Positions 56,832-64,000 of a stretch of 64,000 nt of DNA are shown here, one piece after another (the stretch's first letter is position 1; each line of letters begins with the position of its first letter). The stretch spans positions 283,692,493 through 283,756,492 of the forward strand of contig NC_073745.1 in assembly GCF_029784135.1 (NCBI RefSeq). The letters are read 5' to 3'. The notes below the pieces were generated by a model. That model was given only the letters and a program-made list of their open reading frames with translations, was not told the origin of the DNA and did not search any database. The translations under genes were made by a program, and so were the position numbers. The stretch comes from Toxorhynchites rutilus septentrionalis (lineage: Eukaryota; Arthropoda; Insecta; Diptera; Culicidae).

Positions 56832-57101
56832 CTTGAATGGCGTTAACGTTCCCTGTGAAACTTTTGCCATCTCAACGTATGCATTAATTAGCGTCATTTA
56901 TTAACACTTAGTTGAGATTTCTTAAGCCGAATAACACGCCTTAAATGTATTCTGAGGGGCAAACTCTACAATACGCATGACCACAGTGCAAGTCGGAGGA
57001 AATTTCTTTGACGAAAAATTCCCCCGGCCAGAACGGGAATCGAACCCGAACACCCGGCATGATAATGTGAGACGCTAACCACTCGGCCACGGGTGCACCC
57101 G
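56832..57101 (-). mobile_element. tRNA-derived SINE, full length (270 bp)
   Basis: Flanked by the direct repeat ATTTTACACTT (56821-56831 and 57102-57112). Minus-strand head: TGGCCGAGTGGTTAGCG (box A) and GGTTCGATTCCCG (box B). The body has TCCTCCGACTTGCACTGTGG and CAGAATACATTTAAGGCGTG, and a 3' end AACGCCATTCAAGAAG. It is the best copy of the family in the window. The type II copy at 27600 supplies the empty site. Confidence 0.93.
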
Positions 57102-58455
57102 ATTTTACACTTTCTTGTGCTAAATTTTTCACAATACACGATCAGTCATTGATATGACATTTCACGAAGCAACCAACACTAAAGTTTCAAATTTAAATTG
57201 TATTTCCTAGAATTAATCATATAACTCACTTTACTTGCAATATAAAAATGTCGCCGGCAGCTTGGTTTTGATTTCTCTGTTAGTGAACACATTTCGGTAG
57301 GAACAAAAGCTCCCCCTACTTTAATGCATTTGCTATGCCGATTTCCCTCAGGCAGCATGGTTTGGATGTCTCTGTTAGGGACTCGCCGCATGTGTCGTCA
57401 ATTTCGACTAATTAGAAGTGGGTATTTCCGTTAGGATAGGGGTTAAGATTTTTCAATTGGTCGATAGTTAGTTCCATGACATATATTATTTTCTTCAATA
57501 TAAAAAAATTGTTACGGAATGCCGAAATCGATTGACGCAAAAATTTCATCAATCCTTCATGGAATGACTGAGCAATAAGCGTTTGAAATTGGACAATTTT
57601 AACGATGTGCTCGATTCTCGATTTTCAATTTGTACCCCAATATGTTCCCGAAAGACGTAATCCTACGTCAACATATATTATTTAGCACTTCGATGTTTAT
57701 TTAAAATTATAACTGACGTAACTTTTATCGATGTCTGGTCAACGAATATTCGCTCGATTAATCGAATACTTATAGACATTTCCTCGAATGAATCGGTTAT
57801 TGCAATATGCCCCTACGAAAATTTTAGACATTTCTAGACGTGATATGATGGTTCCCTGTTAGTTGTTAGTAGAAAATGTAAAAATAATCAGTATTTTTGA
57901 TCATAGTTTTATATAGTTTTTGTGGTAAGTGGAAAACAGTAAAATAAACTCTTTTGTTTCAAAACAAATTGATAGTCCTGAGAAGGTCTGGAATGGTTTA
58001 ATGGGTTGTACGGAATCTGCTGCGTTTCAGTCGGATGTAGCAGTTTAGTTTTGGGAGCGGTAGCTTTTACGGATTCGCTGATGCTTTCTTTGACTTTGGC
58101 GCCATCGGCTTCTGTGCGTCGATTTGCGAGGGTTTGATTGGCACCACCACGACGAGCTAAACGACGGATAGCGGGTGTTATACGATGCGATGCAATGTAC
58201 TTCGCTCCTCTGCCTCCTTTGCCGCATCCAATTGTTGATGTGAAGAGGAGCGCACCAGCAATGTACACTAGATTTAATTCGATGCTCTCCGCAGCTTCCT
58301 CTTCTTTGCTCCCTTTGCCAGACCGCATCCATCGTTGGTTGCCGATGGCTTCCTCTCCTTTGCCGCACCGTATGGTGTTGGTTGATTTGTAGAGCACTGC
58401 ACACTAGAAGCCCAGATGTTTGCCGATCTGAGCGTTGAACGAGAATGAGAAATCC

Positions 58456-58513
58456 ACGGTAACGGTATTGAATTAAAGAGACTTTAAACTCTGAGAGTTC
58501 ATTCGTCTCTTGA
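58456..58513 (-). mobile_element. tiny retroposon (58 bp), family D copy 3
   Basis: Perfect 9-bp direct repeat GAGAAATCC (58447-58455 and 58514-58522). Minus strand AAGAGACGAATGAACTCTCA, then GAGTTTAAAGTCTCTTTAAT. The tail TTCAATACCGTTACCGT lacks the TTCC repeats. Inserted in the leader of the H4-like relic. Confidence 0.88.
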
Positions 58514-58532
58514 GAGAAATCCAAAAATGCTA

Positions 58533-58595
58533 CCGTCCTTTTATATCAGTTGGTATGTGAGAAATAGGCGCCCCCCACTCGCTCGCCATGCAAAT
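58533..58595 (-). promoter_or_regulatory. histone-type promoter: octamer and TATA box
   Basis: On the minus strand an ATTTGCAT octamer (58588-58595) is followed after ~43 bp by GATATAAAAGGACGG (58533-58547, TATA box). This spacing suits a histone gene promoter driving the H4-like relic. Transcription would start near 58510, beside the tiny retroposon. Confidence 0.6.
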
Positions 58596-58644
58596 ATTTG
58601 ACTTATCGGGGAACGAAAGAAGCGAAGCAGGCGAAAAAGAAATG

Positions 58645-58911
58645 ACGTCAATTTCGACCAATCAATACCGTTTGGATAGGGGTTGAGATTTTTTAATTGT
58701 TCGATAGTTAATTACATGATATATATTATTTTATTCAAGGTGAAACATTGTTATAGAGTGCCGCAATGTTTTGATGTAAAAATCTCATCAATCCGTCATG
58801 AAATGACTGAGCAATAAGCGTTTGAAATTGGACATTTTTCACGATGCGATCGATATTCGTTTTTCAATTTGTACCCCAATATGTTCCCGAAAGACGTAAT
58901 CCAACGTCAAA
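58645..58911. mobile_element. type II element, right-end fragment (copy D)
   Basis: Matches the last ~270 bp of copies A-C: GTCAATTTCGACCAATCA, GGATAGGGGTTGAGATTTTT and the end GACGTAATCCAACGTC near 58911. It joins the histone-like promoter region directly at about 58645. 58912-59239 shows no further feature. Confidence 0.7.
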
Positions 58912-59239
58912 ACACAATTGCTTCTCTTTGTTCATCGTGTATAAAAAATAGTAATTAAATGAGCAGTGTTTCAATGGTTTCTTATATTCATCTATTGAGA
59001 AACACTAAGTAATAAGACACTATCGTGACAGGCATGTTTGGACTCTACAAAGAATGTGGTTCAAATGTAGATTTAGCTTATAGCACATAATACTGAGAAT
59101 TGTTGATTTTCGAACGATTCATGAAAGCTGTATGGAACTACGTCTGTTATGTGGACAAACAGTGATTTTTCGTAACCGTTTTTTTTTTTCAAAATTTGCT
59201 AAATTTTTCCGAACAAAAAATGTTTGTTTGCAAGTTGAG

Positions 59240-59690
59240 CAAGCGTAGAATGCAAAACGGCGCAAAAGTCGATTTTTTCTTTTTGTCGCTTACGTCTTCT
59301 ATACAAACATAGGCAGTGTAGCAGTAACTCGCCCAATCAGGCTAGAACTTTGTTCTTTACTTTCATGTAAGGCAGCACGCTTTTTCTTGACGCATAGATT
59401 TTCGTACAACTTCGAGTTCATCGTCTTGTATGTGATAAAAAATCTTGGTTTTCGCTTTCTAGGTGCAAATTACTTGTCAACTCATGAACTTCTGAGCAAA
59501 TTTATACATGAATACGAACTTAAATCTGCCGGGACCATCTCCTTGTGCCGTAGCTAGGTAAATTTTTCGACCAGGAAGCTGTCCAAAATTCTCGTATATT
59601 TCATCGTCAATGAACAGGCATCCTTGGTATCACAACCTGCTCTTTTACTCTTCCCTCCGGAAAGACTTTCAATGCATTGCACGAAAAGCG
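59240..59690 (-). pseudogene. Tc1/mariner-superfamily transposase relic
   Basis: The minus strand reads CLFIDDEIYENFGQLPGRKI, YLATAQGDGPGRFKFVFMYK and FAQKFM, then decayed QVICT, and finally PDWASYCYTAYVCIEDVSDK. These match the DDETY...LPG..FY.A..G..P.KFK...KFAKK...WQ.IC block (first catalytic D) and the later FWPDLASCHY block (second D) of insect IS630-Tc1-mariner transposases. The DNA-binding N-terminus and last catalytic residue are not seen. Several stops and frameshifts. Exact subgroup unknown. Confidence 0.7.
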
Positions 59691-59726
59691 GTGGAACTAT
59701 TACCAGCGGGAGAGAAATACGGTAGA

Positions 59727-59880
59727 ACCCCGATTATCCGCGAAATAGTCTGGCGGGGTCACTTCGGATAATAAACGCAAAATAATATATTTCTGCATGA
59801 AAACTATGTTTTATCAATTAAAAATTTATAGAAGGTTGTGTTCAAGACACGGCCGCACTGTTGACGTAGAACTACGCTGT
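59727..59880 (+). repeat. fused pogo-like end and type II leader
   Basis: GTAGAACCCCGATTATCCGC (59730) resembles a pogo/Tigger end but no partner end is found. About 95 bp on, GGTTGTGTTCAAGACACGGC and TTGACGTAGAACTACG (59834-59875) repeat the type II leader and inner end, with no type II body behind them. Confidence 0.5.
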
Positions 59881-61732
59881 ACTTTAATTCAAGTCCGTTG
59901 TTTATAACTGCGGATATTATTTTATAATGCTACGAAAATTTTGAAATAACCATTCTACTAGTTTCTTCGCCCTGACGTGTTTTTTTTATTGAAGAATAAT
60001 TTGACGATAATTGTTTGATGATTCATTCGTGTGCTCGCAGAACAATACATGCTCGAGATAAGTGCAGCTGTCATCCTTAGTGGAGAAAGTTTTGCTACTG
60101 GCAAGCGAAACCAAATCACATACAAAATTCCAGAACGACATTTACTTTCTTGGTGACTAAATAAGTGAAATAAACTCTATCTGACCCATTCCATGAGGTT
60201 ATGCACCAATGAACCAAATTTCAAATTTAGTTTTAGGAAAAAAATTAATAAGCACTAGTTATATCATAAATTCCCTGAAACGAATATGATTTTTATGCGC
60301 CAACCTTTGAGAGAGGCGAGTTTTAAAAACCAAATAAATATATTTAAAATATTTTAAATTTATAGTATTTTTATGTTTCTTGAGATATATCTGCACTTGT
60401 TTAACCATAATTCAATGTCTATATACCATTGAATGGATAATTAAATACTTGTTTGTAGAGCCGTGGGTAGATCTAGGTTTCTTTTTGTAATTTATGAGAA
60501 ACAAGCTGAACCTAAATTCAAACCATTTTATACTTGGATTTCTCTGAGCAAACAATGACAGCCAACAATCCATAAAATTTGGTTAAGATCGGTCCATAAA
60601 TAGAGGAGTATCAACTGTCTCAAGAAGTCGCTGTCACTTCACCCAAAGTATACGATCCATTCCAGCGTGACGTTGTAATATTTTGACTTAATACAAACAT
60701 TTTTTCTGCGTTTTATGTATGAAATACACAAAATTAAACAATGTTTTAGTTAAATTGAGAAAAATTACTGCAAGAGTCATCAGTATGAGAATATTTTATA
60801 GATAGATTGGCTTGTTGTCTGTCAAATATTTTTGCGAGAAAACAACACCTGACTTTTTACTTTTTCGGACCGTTGAACATTAATGTTTGAAACGGAACTG
60901 AAACCGTTTCAAAACATACAAATGGACTTTCTTCTATTTTTTTGTCAACAAAGGATGAACGTAGATTCCACAATATAGAATTGATTCTTGTTTCGACTTC
61001 CGGTTTGCTGAAAATAGTATTGAATGACAAAAATATGGAAACCCGATACGATTTGGGTGCATGCATTGATGCAATGTCAAAGGCACCAACGAATCCTTTA
61101 TGATGACAGAAAACAAACAATGTTAACTGCTTGGAAAAAGGCTGAATATTTGCCTCAGCAGAGATTCATTACTCTAGCCCGCTATCTCCCCTCATTGTTT
61201 ATATTTATCATTACAAATGGGGTTTCAGCGTAGGGAAGATGCACTATTTTTACGTACGGGTTATGAAGCACGAACGTACACACACAAATATCCATATATC
61301 GATGGCTTGAAGCAACTAAATATACACACACTTATCTCTGTTTTACGGTCTTCTCAACTCATGAGCAGGATTATTAGGTGGAGCAGATGGCAGAATTTGC
61401 GAGCGTAGTGTGCGTGACAGCACGCGCTGCCATAGCTACTTTTCACATTGTGGCGTCTATATTTGTGTTTACATTCAATTGCCTTCCATATACCTGAATA
61501 TGCATATAATGTGACAGTGTGCAGTTGATATTTGTGAAATGATGTCGGAAAAGATGAATAAAAGTGATATTTTTGTGTGTCATTTTCACTCTCTCACCTT
61601 CATAGAAACATATGGTGACATATTGAAGGCTCCCAATACCGGTGTATGTGATTTGAGGATAATAGTTTACAATCAAGCAACATTTAATTGATAATTCTGC
61701 TATTTCCGAGGACTAAGAATACGACTGTTTTC
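59881..61732. other. AT-rich sequence, no gene seen
   Basis: No repeat or coding domain recognised. Frames at 60857-61233 overlap on both strands and look like chance. Confidence 0.45.
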
Positions 61733-62137
61733 TTCCTATCAATTGATGCAAACATCTATTCGATCTGCTATGAAATGTTCGAGTTATAAGCATTCGAAAC
61801 ACGGATAGGGTTAGCACACAAATCGGCAGAACAAATGTATGGGAAAAAGGAAGTTCTTCCAGTTTTCATTAATCAGAGGCGAACCAGCCCAGGAGGCTGA
61901 AAGCCTCTCAAATAAAGAATAAAAAAAAAGGTTTCATTAATATAAACCGTTTAGAGATGAGCGAATTGTAATATATAGCATATCAAACAAATCATAGAGA
62001 ATTTTCGATTCGATTGGTATGCAAAACATGAGAATTCATTCACAGCGGAAATAGTTATTAACTTTAACTTTATTTCATAAAAACGTGTCCTGTTTTCTGA
62101 TTTAGCACCCTTTCTGAAACACGGGTTATACGTCAAA
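61733..62137 (-). mobile_element. type I element fragment
   Basis: Reverse complement of the first ~400 bp of the 7822-8830 copy: TATCAATTGATGCAAACATC, GTTCTTCCAGTTTTCATTAA and GATTTAGCACCCTTTCTGAA, ending at ATACGTCAA. The tandem units are missing. It is interrupted by a 58-bp retroposon. Confidence 0.7.
61874..61931 (+). mobile_element. tiny retroposon (58 bp), family A
   Basis: Perfect 10-bp direct repeat TTTCATTAAT (61864-61873 and 61932-61941). Reads CAGAGGCGAACCAGCCCAGG, then AGGCTGAAAGCCTCTCAAAT and AAAGAATA with an A-rich tail. Outer stem GAGGC/GCCTC, inner stem AGCC/GGCT. Confidence 0.92.
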
Positions 62138-62406
62138 ATAACAACGCGTACGGATTCTATGTGGACAATGCTATACATCCAGGTTTCCAAACAGCAAAAT
62201 GTAATAACGGAAATAGGGGCCTAACTCGTTTCACAACTCTCTATTGTCAGACTTGGCTTCCCCAGAGCTGGCGAGGATAAACAATTGTATTCAAACGAGA
62301 GGGGCATTTCAGAAACGAATGGCTATGTTTCAGATTTGGGAAAATATTACTATTCGGAAGGGATAAACAAACACTCTGTCAACCGCTAAAGACATGTAGG
62401 AGAAAT
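62138..62406. other. spacer, no gene seen
   Basis: No recognised feature. Confidence 0.4.
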
Positions 62407-63268
62407 CAGGGTGAAACCGACACCCCCTGATTTTTACAGTTAGAAGCAATTTATCGCAAATTTTCTGATGTTCCCTGTACACACCTGCCATTTATTACGT
62501 TTCGAGTCACCCTACAGCTGCGGAAGTCGCTTTGCTGTTAAAACAAACAACAAAACAGAACCGGTCAGCAAACAGGAGTTAGTCCGTGTAAAATTTCGCT
62601 AGTGGAATTTTAGTGTTTTTGTCGGAAAATTTCGGAAAACTCGCTACTTCTGTGAGCCTGGGTCGTCTTAGGTCATTGTTCCATGTATTTTTTGTTGTTT
62701 CGCAATTTCGAGTCAGTTCGGGGTAACACCGACACCTTCAGTTAGGGTAAAACCGACACCAGGGTTTGTGTTCCACTGACAGGAAAAATCCGTCCTTACT
62801 TTTTGTAGATGCCTGTGGATACCGCATGTTACATTTGGAAAACAAAAAGATAGAGCTGGACTGATAAACAGCCAAAACCAACGATGAAATCAGGCATGCC
62901 ATCAAAAAGCCTGTCATAGTTTCAATGCTTATCGATACATATCCCGTGGATGCTCACCCAAGCTGGGACATGAACACAAGTGCTGGTTGAGATTTATAGA
63001 CTGAAATTCGAACATTCGTTCCGTTAAACTAAGATTACATCAGCGGCGAGAGGTATGGGGTTCAATTGCAGTTGAATTTGATGCATTTTTCCTATTCAAA
63101 ATTTGAGCAATCCAATTACATACAATTTACAACTATCCCCCCTCTTCCCTCTTGAAGCGTCCAAATAGTATATAGATAGCCTCTTGATACTTAGAAATTA
63201 TTGTAACAAGTTTACATTCGGTTCTCTAAAGGTGTCGGTTTTACCCGACAGGGTGTCGATCTCACCCG
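62407..63268. mobile_element. inverted-repeat element with repeated CCGACACC motif
   Basis: The ends CAGGGTGAAACCGACACC and GGTGTCGATCTCACCCG are inverted. The motif GGGTAAAACCGACACC and variants occur five times (62409, about 62719, about 62743, and inverted at about 63233 and 63251). About 860 bp, no coding region, no clear target duplication. Confidence 0.7.
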
Positions 63269-64000
63269 AACTCTTATTTATTTCACATGAAAACATCAAT
63301 TTTAGTATACTATAAAATTCAAGTTCTACTCAAAAAATGATCATCAGATACTGTAGAATGGTTAATTAATAGTTGAAGAGAAGTTCTGTAACGAAGTCGA
63401 AGAAACACGGGAGGTCTAGGAAATATGTGAAAATCCTTAGTTGTTGAGTTACCACTCGTGGATTGGGTATTTAGATAGAATTGATAGAAACATTCCGAAA
63501 AGCTCAAAGAAATTAAAGTAGACAGATATTCAAAGGGTAAAAACGTGCAACTTCATGTTCTGAACATGGACAACAATTATTTGAACCATTAACTGTTTGA
63601 CTGCGGGAAGCGCGATAGCATTCTTGTTGCTTTATGTTAACATTTTCGATTTGATTCCAAATCCAAATTACAGAGTCGAGATTCAGTTTTCGAATTCCAT
63701 CATTTTTGATTTTTGCACTGCATTTCGTTGATATAAATACAAATCCAGCTTAGTATTCGGTATCAGGCTTCCACAATCAGAACAGGAACGTGAAACAATT
63801 TTTGTTGTGTTATTCTTCCAAATGCGCGATTTAACCAGGAAGACTTAATTAGTTAGTTTATATTCCGGATCAAGGTGTGCGAGGAAGCCCTAGGTGGACA
63901 GTTGAATGATGTTGTATTTCACACATAATGGCATAAACCAAACTTTAATTTGAAATAAAAGTTTCATCGAAATTCGAATTCTAAGTGTGTTTTATTTCAA
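63269..64000. other. window end, no gene seen
   Basis: AT-rich sequence without recognised coding region or element end. Confidence 0.45.

Larger units (their letters stand above)
56074..57669. mobile_element. type II non-autonomous element (copy C)
   Basis: Leader CACAGGAGGGTTGTCCGAGA, inner end TTGACGTAGGATTCCGTTAG, and right end GACGTAATCCTACGTC at 57669. It holds a perfect histone stem-loop motif (56196-56211), a SINE (56832-57101) and two ~95-bp units (57245-57390). Overall collinear with copy A apart from the SINE. Confidence 0.82.
57909..58644 (-). pseudogene. histone H4-derived relic
   Basis: Minus strand. Around 58240-58140 it reads CGKGGRGAKYIASHRITPAI followed by RRLARRGG. The run IT.PAIRRLARRGG is diagnostic of histone H4, preceded by the GKGGKG-type N-terminal motif. 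H4 packages DNA as part of the nucleosome core. The N-terminal motif appears three times (near 58365, 58305 and 58230), so the start region seems reiterated. Downstream of RRGG the H4 sequence is lost. A decayed stem-loop (AGACCTTCTCAGGACT, 57974-57989) lies at the expected 3' side. A promoter lies upstream and a tiny retroposon sits in the leader. No functional H4 can be made. Confidence 0.75.

Noticed and set aside
57030..57101. Possible tRNA gene on the minus strand
   Set aside because: It is the head of a SINE: the sequence continues into the SINE body shared with 9105 and 1684, and the whole 270 bp is flanked by target duplications.
60857..61233. Overlapping frames on both strands
   Set aside because: They overlap on opposite strands, with no domain and no repeat relation; best explained by chance.
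63040..63080. Box B-like GGGTTCAATTGC suggesting a third SINE
   Set aside because: No box A at the right distance, no body shared with another copy and no flanking duplication.

Overview
The window is animal nuclear DNA, AT-rich, and consists almost entirely of nested transposable elements. It has spliceosomal intron signals, tRNA-derived SINEs, non-LTR retrotransposons (LINEs), Helitrons, Tc1/mariner, pogo-like and piggyBac-like elements, and long fold-back repeats. The tRNA-headed SINEs, the (GAGCTT)n-GGGTAGACTG repeat and the non-autonomous elements with TTGACGTRGGA ends match repeats I associate with culicine mosquitoes. My best guess is an Aedes-like mosquito; this is inference from memory, not a search. 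I see no complete, intact protein gene. The best host-gene candidate is one GC-rich spliced exon near 36.0-36.25 kb.

Layout. 0-4.8 kb: a reverse-strand Helitron with a decayed Rep gene and a SINE, a second Helitron tail split by an internally deleted DD41D mariner, then a second mariner. 5.1-7.8 kb: two nested inverted-repeat elements; the inner one carries a decayed, intron-bearing piece of EMC3. 7.8-14 kb: type I non-autonomous elements, a SINE, a deleted copy of a large transposon holding a Tc1 pseudogene, and a Helitron. 14-16.6 kb: unique non-coding DNA. 16.6-20.4 kb: two more type I copies and a 191-bp (AT)n. 20.4-23.7 kb: two fold-back elements, one split by a pogo-like element. 24.0-30.0 kb: a Helitron holding a 4.6-kb DUF7869-like transposon, which itself holds a 1.35-kb type II element. 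30.5-35 kb: a type II element split by a Helitron that is split by a LINE. 35-37.5 kb: possible 5' end of a host gene. 37.5-44 kb: repeat remnants and unique islands. 44-53.3 kb: two LINE relics, several short inverted-repeat elements, a SINE and tiny retroposons. 53.3-56 kb: unique DNA. 56-64 kb: a further type II element with a SINE, a histone-H4-derived relic with a recognisable promoter, a transposase relic and a direct-repeat-rich inverted-repeat element.

How the parts relate. Most elements are defective and must rely on enzymes encoded elsewhere. Because many families occur several times, one copy often supplies the empty site of another, so several insertion boundaries can be fixed inside the window.

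Most interesting signals: (1) six insertions of only 52-64 bp with target-site duplications (five exact, one with a mismatch), all sharing a double-hairpin design whose stems vary in a compensating way; (2) a consensus histone-mRNA 3' stem-loop inside a type II element, and beside another type II end a histone-H4 relic with octamer and TATA box; (3) the EMC3 piece captured by an inverted-repeat element; (4) paralogous empty sites for Helitron, mariner, pogo-like and fold-back insertions.
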